Shown here piece by piece: positions 9,784-20,800 of a stretch of DNA of 57,942 bases (position 1 is the stretch's first letter; each line of letters begins with the position of its first letter). The notes under the pieces were generated by a model. The model was given only the letters and a program-made list of their open reading frames with translations, ran no database searches and was not told where the DNA came from. The position numbers were made by a program, and so were the translations under genes. The stretch comes from a virus, in the IMG/VR virus record IMGVR_UViG_3300031784_000038, positions 1 to 57,942 of that record, one strand, 5' to 3'.

Positions 9784-12700
9784 ATGGCAAAAAGAAAAGT
9801 TCCGAGTCAGGCGGCTAGTGGTTTTGATACGTTTAACGATAGTCTCGTTGGTAGACAAATTACCGACGGTACTAGTCAATTGACTAATACGAACTTCGCT
9901 CTTGATACGATTGTCCCAGAGAAAGACTCAAAAAAATTCCAAACTGCGCCATTTTCAGATTTTATTACATTAGAAAATCTTAAGGTTGAGGAAGATGTTC
10001 CAACAACAGTTGTACAATCTGATGGTAAAAAAAGACCAGTAAGATTTAATACAAATAAAAGAGATGCATCTAAGTCTCTTTTTGGATCATTAAGAGAAAG
10101 AATAAGAGTCTCTATTGCTAGAATTGCTAAAAATTTTCCCGGCGGTATTTTTATTGACAAAGATGCTTTAGCGTCTATTAACAGTTACACTGCTGAAAAT
10201 ATAACACATAATCCAACAACTAATACAACCACATTTAAAACTCAAGTTGGTAGATTTTTTAATCCTTTTGATATTGTATTAAAAGAACCAACAGCAAGTC
10301 AATTAATTGAAGTTGAAAATAAAATAAGAAATTTATTTTCTTCATATACAAAATATTGTATTGTAATAGAGGATAAAACTTATGCTGTAACAAGTTACGT
10401 ACAGCCAGATCAGTTTAACCAAATAACACTTGTTGTTGATGGTAAACCATTTACTGGTGCAACATATTCAGATAGTTTTATTTTAAGACCAAATGACAGT
10501 GTTGTTGAAGAATTTTATTTAGGTTTAGACGATTTAGAACAAACATTATTAAATCGAGAAACATACCCAATATATCAAGCTGGGTTTACGGTTCCTAGAA
10601 CTAGTTTAGACGAAACAAAAACAGAACTGATTTCCATATTAGTTAACTGGCCAACATCAAAAGATGGGTACAACATTCAAATTACCGGTCTTAAGTTCGA
10701 GGAATATCTAACACGTTTAAGTGACTTAGCAACTGAAATTGATAACTATAAATCCAATTTAGTTACAAGATTTCTTGTTGCGCCGCAATTATTTGAATTT
10801 GACACAGAGGATCAAAAAATTGATAAGATATTTCAATTATATGGTCAGAGCTTCGATAAAGTAAAATCTTATATTGACAATATCGCGAACATGAGAAATG
10901 TTTCTTATGACGCAATTGATAATATCCCAGATGTTTTTCTTAAAAACTTAGCAAATACACTAGGTCTTAATACCATTAATTTATTTGATCAAAAAAGTTT
11001 AGAAGAACAAATATATAAAGCTTCTTCCACTGTTTACAATGGACAAGCTATTGGTAAAAATTTAGTAGAAGCCGAACTTGAATTCTATAGAAGGTTATTA
11101 GTTAATCTAGCATTTATATATAAATCAAAAGGCACTAGAAGTAGTATTGAATTTTTCTTAAAGTTTATCGGTGCGCCAGATCCAATGGTGAAAATAAACG
11201 AATATGTTTATAAAGTAACCAGTGCGTTACCTCCATCTACTTTAGATGATCTAAATAACACATTAAATAATATTAATGTTAGTAATAGTGTAACATTTAA
11301 TAGTGATACATACACTTATACCGTTTCTTCTTTAACAGGGTTAACAACAAATAATCAACTAACCGATTACCCCATCGACGAAACAACATTATTACCTAAA
11401 GCTCCAACAACAAATCAAGAAAATGTTTTCTTCCAAATGGGGTCTGGCTGGGCAAATGTTAGCTTAGATCATAGATCTTCCGATGTCCTTGATACTGAAA
11501 ATTCAGTATTAACCGGAAGAACTAAAACGCTATTAACAACAGCAAAACCATATTCTTATGGTGAAGAGTTTTTTGATAATTACAGAACATTACCTGGCTT
11601 AGATTATGGTTTCACAATAAAAAGTGAAATTGATAATCAGCAAGGACAAATCTTAGAAGACGAAGCTCTTTCAAATTTAATTCTTAATAGAAAAAACATA
11701 AACGTATTCGTATCTGCAGCAAATGCTGTTAACTATGATATTTGGAGAAAATCTAGAGAACTTGAAGTAACTTTTGGCACAAATAGTCTACCACCACAAA
11801 CTGGTGTAACTTTTGCACAATATTTAGAAAATACCTTCTCAAATCAAATAACTAATTCAAATATAATAAGATATAAGAAGAATTATATTGCTTTAGAGGA
11901 TGTTTATCAGGATTATATAAATCAATTAGTAGCATCTGGTTATACAACTTATGATATAATATCAACATCTGATTTTGTTAATCAGATGAGCCCATATTGG
12001 TCAAATGTTTTAGAACAAATTATACCATCAACAACATTATGGATGGGGGGTAATTTAATTGAAAACAATGTTTTTGGTAGACCCAAGTTTTCATATAGAA
12101 AACCATGTAAACCATTAGAGATTGTAGAAAATTTATATCCAGAATTTGAAACAGTAATTGAAGAAGATCTTGAAACAATAATTGGAGATCCAGATAATCT
12201 AAGAGGTTTAATTGAATTTAGTGGTGTAACATTTACTTTACATATTGATATTGACGGTACTGATTATAGTGGAACGACACAAGTAGTTTTAACCGGCAGT
12301 ACCTTATTTGGTACTGGTTTTACTGCTGTGGAAAGTTGTAGTGTACTAACTTCCTCAACATCTAAAATACCACTTATTTGTGAATATAAAAATTGGATTA
12401 ATTTAAATTTAACAACAATAAAAGCCGCTTGGAAAAACGCCATAGCATCTCTTGTTGAACAAATTAATCAAACAGAAACACAATATAGTGCATTCAATAC
12501 CCCTTCATATGTTCCTGGAAATGCTATATTGTCAGGAAAAACACAATTAATATCTTATGAATTTTTCACAGATAATAATGGTGTTGAAAAAGTTAAATTT
12601 ATTGCACACACAAACTCTTCTGGAGAATGTTTAGTAAAAGATAATTTAGATTTTTATTTTGATGTTGATTACAAATATACTGAGCCAAAATGTCATTTAG

Positions 12701-14838
12701 ATTTATCATTTGATGCGTCTTGTGATGTTTATTCTGGTTATCCAACTTGTAAAGTTGCAACAGATGTTATTGTTAGCTTAACAGGTGTTACTGTTCAATC
12801 TGGTAACGATAGTGGATGGGGTGTATATGTTCAAAGAAATTGTACACCAGGAAATAACATCAGTACAGGATACCACCCAACTTATACAGATACAAGTTTC
12901 TTCCAAATTGTTGGAGAAAATTGTAAGTTCAAACTTAGTAATGTAAGAGAAGATGAGGTTATTGATTTAATTTTTACTGATGCAGCAAACTGTGATAAAA
13001 AAGTAAAAATAGAAGGACTAGCATTAAGATATGTAGAATACCCATCTGAAGTGCCTGATTTACCGTTAGTTGTTAACACTGGCTATACATTAGTACCAAA
13101 AGTACAATATAGAAACACATACAATTATGGTTTAAAACACAATACTAAAGTTATTGTTGTTAGTGGTGCTACAATTAATTCATCTACAACACCAGCAAAT
13201 ATTACTAGTTATTTAGCTGCTGGAACTCTTGTTAAGAAAGATGTTAAAGATTTAGTTAATGGAAATGTCATATTAGGTGCAACATACTTATCATGCACCA
13301 CACTTTCATCAAGCATGTTTGAATATGCTAGTGAAAACAATGATTATTCTTTTTCATATGATTATTCAACGCATACAATTAGCGATATTGATTGTTTAGG
13401 ATCTGTAAAGAAAAGTGAAATAATAGGTATGACCTCAAACGGTCAACAGGTTGTTATTGAAGTTTTACCAACAACAAAACTACGTGTTTACACAAATAAA
13501 GAGGTTGATGAAGCAACATATAGGGTATCTAAACGAGATGGTTACTTTTTTGATTCTAGATCTCCAGAGTTTTTGCAATTAAAACCAGAAACACCGGAGG
13601 AGCCTTGTTGTTATTATCCATCAGATTATTATGATACTGGTGATTTTTTAATTACAGAAAAAGGTGAATTATTAGAGGTTATTTCAGTTAATTTAAATTA
13701 CTGTGAAAATAATCTTTATTATAACATTAATATAACAGGAACACAACCTCAAAACCTAATATTGTTTAATGGTAATGATGGAACACAAGTATTAATACAA
13801 CACTCATATACTAAGTTTAATAGACTTAATATGAGCTTAAGTCAATATTATATTGATAATCAATGTTGTAAAACTGAAATTGAAGATCCTGTAAGAAATT
13901 ATACAACTGAATGTGGTGTTATAACCCCGGCCGTACCTTGTGGTAGCACATATCCAATAGTAACCCCAAGTCCAACATCTACACCTACACCAACAAATAC
14001 ATCTACCAGTACACCTACCATAACTAGCACACCAACCGCTACAAATACACCTACATCGACACCAACACCAACGTTGACTGAGACACCAACTAGTACACCT
14101 ACAAATACATCAACAAACACTGGTACGCCTACTGTAACAGAGACGCCAACTAGTACACCAACAGTAACAACAACACCAAATTGTGAATTTGTAATTGATA
14201 CAAATGTTGTGACGCTAACACCTACACCAACAACAACTTCAACATCAACACCAAATTGTGAATTTGTAATTGATACAGTTGCTGTAATTCCCACTCCGAC
14301 ACCAAGTATCACTATAACACCGACATCAACATCAACACCAAATTGTGAATTTGTTATTGATACAGTTGCAACAATTGCAACCCCAACACCGAGCGTCACT
14401 ATAACGCCGACATCGACATACACACCAAATTGTGAATTTGTTATTGATACAGTCGCAACAATTGCAACACCGACACCAAGTGTTACTATAACGCCAACAT
14501 CAACTTTTACATCTAATTGTGATTTTATAATTGATACAATTGCAATTATTGCAACACCAACACCAACAGAAACAGCTACACCAACTATAACTGAAACACC
14601 AACAACAACATCATCAGATAGTTGTGAATTTGTAATAGATATTAATTCAGTTATATCAACACCTACACCAACCTCTACCACAACGCCAACAATAACTTCG
14701 ACACCAACAATTACATTTACAGAGGGATCTTGTGATATGACTTATGAAATTGTTGAAAGTTCTCAAGGGATAATTCTTGAAAGTGGTGCAAGTTTTATTG
14801 TGGATGAAAATAATACTGACATATTAATAGAAGAATAA
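9784..14838 (+). CDS. Large tail protein with gpI-like region and C-terminal Thr/Pro repeat tail
   Basis: 1684 residues. The N-terminal third is mostly helical. Around residues 430-470 it contains [20 protein letters not shown] then [13 protein letters not shown], the pattern (R-x-L...YxxKGT..xI...L...G) of P2 gpI-like tail-tip/baseplate proteins. Residues ~780-1380 are beta-rich with many Cys ([29 protein letters not shown]). From ~1390 the protein is made of TPTPT linkers interleaved with six copies of a CEFVIDT-like core. It ends with an acidic segment ([16 protein letters not shown]). It probably bridges the baseplate to peripheral adhesins. The N-terminal assignment is by motif; the Thr/Pro tail may act as an extended stalk. 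Confidence 0.6.
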   Translation: MAKRKVPSQAASGFDTFNDSLVGRQITDGTSQLTNTNFALDTIVPEKDSKKFQTAPFSDFITLENLKVEEDVPTTVVQSDGKKRPVRFNTNKRDASKSLFGSLRERIRVSIARIAKNFPGGIFIDKDALASINSYTAENITHNPTTNTTTFKTQVGRFFNPFDIVLKEPTASQLIEVENKIRNLFSSYTKYCIVIEDKTYAVTSYVQPDQFNQITLVVDGKPFTGATYSDSFILRPNDSVVEEFYLGLDDLEQTLLNRETYPIYQAGFTVPRTSLDETKTELISILVNWPTSKDGYNIQITGLKFEEYLTRLSDLATEIDNYKSNLVTRFLVAPQLFEFDTEDQKIDKIFQLYGQSFDKVKSYIDNIANMRNVSYDAIDNIPDVFLKNLANTLGLNTINLFDQKSLEEQIYKASSTVYNGQAIGKNLVEAELEFYRRLLVNLAFIYKSKGTRSSIEFFLKFIGAPDPMVKINEYVYKVTSALPPSTLDDLNNTLNNINVSNSVTFNSDTYTYTVSSLTGLTTNNQLTDYPIDETTLLPKAPTTNQENVFFQMGSGWANVSLDHRSSDVLDTENSVLTGRTKTLLTTAKPYSYGEEFFDNYRTLPGLDYGFTIKSEIDNQQGQILEDEALSNLILNRKNINVFVSAANAVNYDIWRKSRELEVTFGTNSLPPQTGVTFAQYLENTFSNQITNSNIIRYKKNYIALEDVYQDYINQLVASGYTTYDIISTSDFVNQMSPYWSNVLEQIIPSTTLWMGGNLIENNVFGRPKFSYRKPCKPLEIVENLYPEFETVIEEDLETIIGDPDNLRGLIEFSGVTFTLHIDIDGTDYSGTTQVVLTGSTLFGTGFTAVESCSVLTSSTSKIPLICEYKNWINLNLTTIKAAWKNAIASLVEQINQTETQYSAFNTPSYVPGNAILSGKTQLISYEFFTDNNGVEKVKFIAHTNSSGECLVKDNLDFYFDVDYKYTEPKCHLDLSFDASCDVYSGYPTCKVATDVIVSLTGVTVQSGNDSGWGVYVQRNCTPGNNISTGYHPTYTDTSFFQIVGENCKFKLSNVREDEVIDLIFTDAANCDKKVKIEGLALRYVEYPSEVPDLPLVVNTGYTLVPKVQYRNTYNYGLKHNTKVIVVSGATINSSTTPANITSYLAAGTLVKKDVKDLVNGNVILGATYLSCTTLSSSMFEYASENNDYSFSYDYSTHTISDIDCLGSVKKSEIIGMTSNGQQVVIEVLPTTKLRVYTNKEVDEATYRVSKRDGYFFDSRSPEFLQLKPETPEEPCCYYPSDYYDTGDFLITEKGELLEVISVNLNYCENNLYYNINITGTQPQNLILFNGNDGTQVLIQHSYTKFNRLNMSLSQYYIDNQCCKTEIEDPVRNYTTECGVITPAVPCGSTYPIVTPSPTSTPTPTNTSTSTPTITSTPTATNTPTSTPTPTLTETPTSTPTNTSTNTGTPTVTETPTSTPTVTTTPNCEFVIDTNVVTLTPTPTTTSTSTPNCEFVIDTVAVIPTPTPSITITPTSTSTPNCEFVIDTVATIATPTPSVTITPTSTYTPNCEFVIDTVATIATPTPSVTITPTSTFTSNCDFIIDTIAIIATPTPTETATPTITETPTTTSSDSCEFVIDINSVISTPTPTSTTTPTITSTPTITFTEGSCDMTYEIVESSQGIILESGASFIVDENNTDILIEE
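13960..14730 (+). repeat. Thr/Pro repeat tract with CEFVIDT modules (copy set 1)
   Basis: Degenerate ACACCAAC-type DNA encodes TPT/STPT linkers. Six copies of a ~35-residue unit with a single Cys ([30 protein letters not shown] twice, [20 protein letters not shown]) alternate with the linkers. The same unit recurs in the two later adhesin genes. Confidence 0.8.
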
Positions 14839-14861
14839 ATAAAAAAAAATATTTAAATAAA

Positions 14862-15452
14862 ATGAGTATAACTAGAATTTCAGAATTACAACGATTAACA
14901 ACCCCAACAAGCGGATCGTTATTTTATATGGCTCAAGGAAATGGTCCATATGATTCTGCTGCTATAACACATGAAGATTTATTTTCTGGTGTTATAACAA
15001 GTGGCACAACAAGATTTTTTGGTTCATATAGTAGTTCCGTGATTCAAACAGGAACTACAAATACTGAGCATTTAATGACATTTAATAGTCTTGATGCAAC
15101 AAATGGGTGTACATGGGCTAATGGATCACAAATGATTGTTAGTAACCCAGGATCGTATAATTTACAATTCTCTGCTCAATTATATAGAGTACAAGGTGGA
15201 ACAACGGAAAATTTCTATATATGGTTTAAGAAAAATGGTACATCTATTACAAGCTCTAATACAGTAATAACTTTCGCCAATAACGGTGAATATGTTGTTG
15301 CTGCTTGGAACATAATATACCCCAACTTAAATAGCGGTGATTATGTTGAAATTGCTTGGGCAACAACAGATAGTAATATACAAATAACATCACTGACCCC
15401 AACTATTGGTCCGTCAGTGCCATCAGTAATAGCAACATTAACTCAAATATAA
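14862..15452 (+). CDS. C1q/TNF-like jelly-roll virion protein
   Basis: 196 residues. A short N-terminal segment (MSITRISELQRLTTPTSGSLFYMAQ) resembles the attachment part of phage fibre proteins. Residues ~50-195 have the strand order of a C1q-like beta jelly roll: NPGSYNLQFSAQLYRVQGGT, FYIWFKKNGTSI, YVVAAWNIIYPNLNSGDYVE and WATTDSNIQI. C1q-like heads are found at phage fibre tips and adhesins, where they trimerise and bind ligands. It lies between two repeat-rich adhesin genes and likely forms a small tip or decoration protein. Confidence 0.55.
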   Translation: MSITRISELQRLTTPTSGSLFYMAQGNGPYDSAAITHEDLFSGVITSGTTRFFGSYSSSVIQTGTTNTEHLMTFNSLDATNGCTWANGSQMIVSNPGSYNLQFSAQLYRVQGGTTENFYIWFKKNGTSITSSNTVITFANNGEYVVAAWNIIYPNLNSGDYVEIAWATTDSNIQITSLTPTIGPSVPSVIATLTQI

Positions 15453-15455
15453 TAA

Positions 15456-17822
15456 ATGGCAACAATAAGATTATATAGTGCATCTGGTTTATACAACGGT
15501 TATTATGCTGATGTTGTTTTTCATCCATATAGCGGAGGAACAGCTGTTACCATCGGAACCAACGTACTTATACCTTATTTTTGGACCTCAGATTATTACT
15601 ACGGTACATACGATTTTAATTTTAAAAATGAACTTGAAGGGTTTGTCTGTAACCTAGAAATAGTTCCAGGAGTAACCCCAACACCAACCTCAACCCCGAC
15701 GATAACAATTACACCAACTGAAACACCAACAACAACATCATCGGATAGTTGCGAGTTTGTAATAGATATCAACGCGGTTATAGCAACACCAACACCAACT
15801 TTAACGCCAACTGTAACATCTACTGAAACACCAACAACAACATCATCAGATAGTTGTGAGTTTATTATTAATATTGATGCTATTGTTGCAACACCAACAC
15901 CTACCTCTACTTCAACAGTAACCGAAACACCTACTATAACACCAACATGTGATTGTCCTGAAGGATTTACAGCCACAAATGATGGGGGTGCATGTTATAG
16001 AGTATTAACATCAACCCCAACATCAATTGAAAACTTGTTAGTTGGTGATGGTGGTAGTAACTCAGCATACGGAATGTATGGTGTTAAGATATACAATGAA
16101 AATGACTACAATACTGTTGGAAATTCGATAAGTGGTAACTTAGCATATTCTGGTTATACAACGGCATATGGTAGCCCAGATACAACACCTAACGAATCAT
16201 TCTGGGCTGGTAGAATGAATCAAATTAACGTTTGGGTTGATGGTAACACGACATGGCCAAATCCAAATTATCCTGATTACGTTAGTTTCTGTGCAACATT
16301 CAATTTAACTACAACAAAAACATATTATATCGGCGTGGCTGGTGATAATGATATTACAGTTAAAATAAATTCTGTAACATTAATAAATCAAGCAGATAAC
16401 TCACCAGTAGATAATTTTAGATTCTACCACATATATCCAGTAACACTAGAAGCAGGTCCAAATATTGTTGAAATTGAAAACTGGAATAGAAGTAGTGTGG
16501 GATCGTTTGCTGCTGAGGTATATGACGATACACTAGCAACATTGACTGGGGTAACCAATGCAAGTGAATTAAATATAATGTTCTCAACAGGTGATTACTT
16601 ACCTGGTGGACCTTTGGCGGGTGAGGGATTCTGCACAAACTATAGCTGTCCAGCTGGTTATACTTTAGACACCACTGATCCAGAAAATCCTGTATGTAAA
16701 AAGATTGAGTACGTAGATTGTGGTACAATATATACCCCAACACCAACATCAACTGCAACACCAACAGTAACCCCAACCCCAACAGCAACTGAGACACCAA
16801 CAGCAACAGATACCCCAACAATTACAATTACACCAACTGAAACATATACACCAAACTGTGAATTTATAATTGATACAGTGGCAGTAATTAGTACGCCTAC
16901 CCCAACATCAACACCAACAGTAACACCAACCGTAACATCTACTGAAACACCTACAGTAACAGAAACACCTACAATTACTTATACACCAAATTGTGAGTTT
17001 GTAATTGACACAGTGGCTTTAATTACTACACCCACACCTACATCGACACCAACACCAACGTTGACTGAGACACCAACATCTACATCAACTGAAACACCAA
17101 CACCAACTGTAACTGAAACACCAACCGCAACACCAACATCAACATACACACCTGATTGTGTGTTTGAGGCTGCATTAGGTACCCCATTAGTTGTTGATGA
17201 AAACACTGAAATTAATATTTGGTTTGACGATAGCGGCTCAATGAACTCAACACTATCACCATTACAAAGTATGAGAGATACTATTTTAAGAGATTGTCTC
17301 GTTCAATTCTACAATAATGATTATAACACATATGATCAAAACGTAACGGTAAGCAACTTCTCAAGTAAATCTGGTGGTACTGAAAGAACAATGTACGTAT
17401 TGAACACAACAGGAACAACAGCTGGTATAACCAAAGTTATAAACTTAGTATTCCAAGACGAATCTTCTCCATACGCTGCTGATGGTAGCTCATTTAATAC
17501 CAGTGTCAGAACAGGAACGTATGATACTGATATAAGCGGCTTAAGATCAACGCTTGACAATGTTCCTAATAGCAGTTATTATAGAGGTATTGTGTTTAGA
17601 GTTAATACGGGTCCAAATTCATATGATGGATTTAGACAATTCTTGGTGGCGGTTAAAGATGGAACCGGTGCATACTCAGGAACAAACGGTCTATCTGATA
17701 AGAGTGAAATAACCTACATTTCAAATGTCACAGCGGGTTCAACCGCTCAATATTATGCGGATCAAATAATAACAGCACTAAACACATTGGGATATAATTT
17801 AAACCCGTGTAATCAAAGTTAA
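15456..17822 (+). CDS. Modular adhesin: Thr/Pro linkers, beta-sandwich and von Willebrand factor A domain
   Basis: 788 residues. Order: N-terminal beta domain (~1-70); Thr/Pro linkers with two Cys modules (~72-160); a short Cys-rich stretch (CDCPEGFTATNDGGACYRV); a PA14/carbohydrate-binding-like beta sandwich (~185-390, with YYIGVAGDNDITVKINSV); a second CPAGYTLDTTDPENPVCKK element; more Thr/Pro linkers with two modules; then a C-terminal vWA-like domain (~578-788). The vWA part carries a MIDAS-type D-x-S-x-S (INIWFDDSGSMNS), implying divalent-metal-dependent ligand binding. The module set and context suggest a host-binding or decorative virion protein. It starts 3 bases after the previous gene. 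Confidence 0.65.
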   Translation: MATIRLYSASGLYNGYYADVVFHPYSGGTAVTIGTNVLIPYFWTSDYYYGTYDFNFKNELEGFVCNLEIVPGVTPTPTSTPTITITPTETPTTTSSDSCEFVIDINAVIATPTPTLTPTVTSTETPTTTSSDSCEFIINIDAIVATPTPTSTSTVTETPTITPTCDCPEGFTATNDGGACYRVLTSTPTSIENLLVGDGGSNSAYGMYGVKIYNENDYNTVGNSISGNLAYSGYTTAYGSPDTTPNESFWAGRMNQINVWVDGNTTWPNPNYPDYVSFCATFNLTTTKTYYIGVAGDNDITVKINSVTLINQADNSPVDNFRFYHIYPVTLEAGPNIVEIENWNRSSVGSFAAEVYDDTLATLTGVTNASELNIMFSTGDYLPGGPLAGEGFCTNYSCPAGYTLDTTDPENPVCKKIEYVDCGTIYTPTPTSTATPTVTPTPTATETPTATDTPTITITPTETYTPNCEFIIDTVAVISTPTPTSTPTVTPTVTSTETPTVTETPTITYTPNCEFVIDTVALITTPTPTSTPTPTLTETPTSTSTETPTPTVTETPTATPTSTYTPDCVFEAALGTPLVVDENTEINIWFDDSGSMNSTLSPLQSMRDTILRDCLVQFYNNDYNTYDQNVTVSNFSSKSGGTERTMYVLNTTGTTAGITKVINLVFQDESSPYAADGSSFNTSVRTGTYDTDISGLRSTLDNVPNSSYYRGIVFRVNTGPNSYDGFRQFLVAVKDGTGAYSGTNGLSDKSEITYISNVTAGSTAQYYADQIITALNTLGYNLNPCNQS
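15672..15948 (+). repeat. Thr/Pro repeat tract with CEFVIDT-like modules (copy set 2a)
   Basis: TPT linkers with two module cores ([20 protein letters not shown] and a diverged CEFIINIDAIV). The [11 protein letters not shown] unit is nearly the same as the last unit of the upstream gene at ~14610-14660. Confidence 0.75.
16735..17155 (+). repeat. Thr/Pro repeat tract with CEFVIDT-like modules (copy set 2b)
   Basis: A second tract within the same gene, with YTPNCEFIIDTVAVI and [15 protein letters not shown] cores between TPT/TET linkers. It immediately precedes the vWA domain. Confidence 0.75.
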
Positions 17823-17841
17823 TGAATAATTATATAAAATA

Positions 17842-20800
17842 ATGGCAAAACAATTCACAGTAACAATATCTTCAGGAACGGCACCAGGGCCATACAACAT
17901 TTATTATGATGTTGTTGATCCGTTGAATATTGCTACGGTGGTTTCAACGTCATTACCCGCAACAGGAATAACATATTCAGATTTAACAGATATAAACGGT
18001 GTGTTAGTTTCTGTACCTGATAATGCATATAAAATAATCTTATATAACACAGATCCATATTGTTTAATTGGTGACGATTTAATTTTACCAACACCAACAC
18101 CAACTGCCACACCAACTTCAACACCAACACTTACAGCAACACCAACCGAAACACCAACCAACACTCCAACTATTACTCTTACACCAACATCAACCTATAC
18201 CCCTAATTGTGAATTTTTAATAGACACTATTGCGGTTATAGCGACACCAACGCCAACATCTACATCAACCCCGACCCCAACAAATTCTGCACCAGTAGAT
18301 ATTAATTTAAGCAATAATACAGTAAATGAAAACAGCCCAATAAACACAATTGTTGGAACTTTAAGTACTAATGATGTTGATTTAGGCGACACACATACTT
18401 ATTCCATACAATCAACTGGGGATGCGGCATCTTTTAACATAGATGGTTCTGATTTAAGAACATCCGCAATTTTTGATTACGAGAATAAATCATCATACAG
18501 TATAATCATAAAATCAACCGATGCCGGTGGATTATTTTATGATAAAGCGTTTACAATTAATGTAACAAATATTAATGAAGCGCCATATGGTTTAAATTTA
18601 AACGGAAGTATTCCGGAAAATTCACCCACAGGAACAACTGTTGGTACAATAACAGCGCTTGATCCTGATAGTGGTGATACATTTACATACGAATTTATAG
18701 ATTCATTATCTTATCCAAATAATAATAAATTCACATTAACTAGTGGAGGGGTTTTAAAGTCTGCTGAAATTTTTGATTATGAAATCCAAAATTCATATCC
18801 AATTAAAGTTCGAGCAACAGATTCTAATTCTTTAACATTTGAAGGTGTGTTAACAGCTTATGTAACAAATGTTAATGAAGCACCATATGGTTTTAGTATT
18901 TCTAATGATACTATCCCAGAAAATTCAGCAACAGGAACAACTGTTGGTATTTTAAGTGGATTAGACAATGATTCTGGAAATACATTTACTTATGCACTTA
19001 GAGATACTATAACTTATCCTGACAACAACAGCTTTATCATAAGTGGATCAACACTCAGATCAGCTGCTGTCTTTAATTATGAGGTAAAAAATGAATATTT
19101 AATTAAAATTAGAGTAACAGATCAAGGTGGGTTAACTTATGATGGTACATTATATATCTATGTTAGTAATGTTAATGAAGCACCAACAAATATTGGTTTA
19201 AGTTCATTATCAATTGAGGAAAATGTGGCAACAGGAACAACCATTGGAACATTTTCAACAACTGACCCAGACGGCGGTACATTTACATACAGTTTAGTTG
19301 ATTTAGCAAATTATCCAGATAACTCTAGTTTTAGTATTAGTGGTATAACACTAAAATCTGCAGCAGTATTTAATTTTGAAACAAAAAGTTCTTATACAAT
19401 AAGAGTCCGATCAACCGATTCAGGTGGATTAACATTTGATAAAACATTAACAATATCGATAACAAATGCTAATGAAACACCAACAGCTATTTCATTATCA
19501 TCAAATACAATAGCAGAAAATTCTGCAACCGGTACAACAATTGGAACACTATCAACAACAGATCCAGATGCTGGTGACACATTTACATACACTTTAGTTG
19601 ATTTAGCAAATTATCCAGATAACTCTAGTTTTACTATTACTGGAGCATCTTTAAAATCTGCGGCAATATTTGATTTAGAAACAAAATCTTCATATTCAAT
19701 AAAGATTAGATCAACAGATGCCGGTGGTTTAACATTTGATCAAGTATTTGCAATCTCAGTAACCAATGTTAACGAAGCACCAACAAATATTTCTCTAAGT
19801 TCAGTTTCAATTTCAGAAAATGTACCAACTGGTACAACAATAGGGACATTTAGTTCATCTGATCCAGATGCTGGCGACACCTTTACCTATGCCTTAGTTG
19901 ACACATCATCATATCCAGGAAATTCAAGTTTTTCAATTTCAGGAACAACATTAAGAAGTGCCGCGGTATTTGATTTTGAAACACAATCAAGTTATACAAT
20001 TAGAGTTAGAGCAACAGATGCTGGAGGATTAACATATGATAAATCGATTGTAATTTCAATTACTAACGTAACTTTAACGGTTGGTGTATCAACCACAACT
20101 AATGTAACATGTAATGGTGGCTCAAACGGTGTTATTACTGTTTCTGGGGTTACTGGAGGTACTGCAAGTTATACATATTCAAAAGATGGTACAAATTATC
20201 AAGCGTCAAATGTTTTCAGTGGGTTAACCGCTGGTTCATATATTTTATATGCTAAAGATTCATATGGTGAAGTTGGTAATAGTAGTGTAGTAACAGTGAC
20301 TGAGCCAACTATAGTTAGTTCAACATTATCTAGAACAAATCCAACTTGTATAGGAAGTACAGATGGTTCGATTACCGTAACATCAGCTTCTGGAGGTACA
20401 GGCTCTGGATATACCTATTCTAAAGATGGTTCCACATATCAAACCGGTACAACCTTCAGCAATTTAGGTAATGGGACATATACAATTTATGTAAAAGATA
20501 GTGCCGGTTGTGTAAGAACAAACACAATAGGTTTAGATAGAACACAAGTAACCGCAACAGTATCACAAACAAATGTAACATGTAATGGCGGTAGCGATGG
20601 ATCAATAGTTGTTTCTGATTTATCAGGAGGCCAAGGTGGTCCATACTCAACAAAATTAAATTCGGGCGGAACTTATCAAGTATTAACTACCTCTAGAACC
20701 TATTCTTCTTTATCGGCTGGTTCATATACTATTTATGTAAAAGATAGCGCTGGTTGTGAAAATACATATGCTGTAACAATAACACAACCAACTCAAGTTA

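Noticed and set aside
13899-14681. Long minus-strand ORF rich in Val and Gly, and similar ones opposite the other Thr/Pro tracts
   Set aside because: They are the antisense shadows of TPT-coding DNA (ACACCAAC-type repeats reverse to GTTGGTGT). They have no promoter, no start context and low-complexity composition.
13960-17155. Regular short DNA repeats that could suggest a CRISPR array
   Set aside because: The repeats are in frame, degenerate, and encode Thr/Pro linkers with no unique spacers of fixed length.
14200-18260. D-T-V / D-T-I sites in the modules resemble the Bacteroidota O-glycosylation motif
   Set aside because: That glycosylation acts on exported proteins in the periplasm. Virion proteins fold in the cytoplasm and these have no signal peptide, so there is no support for it.
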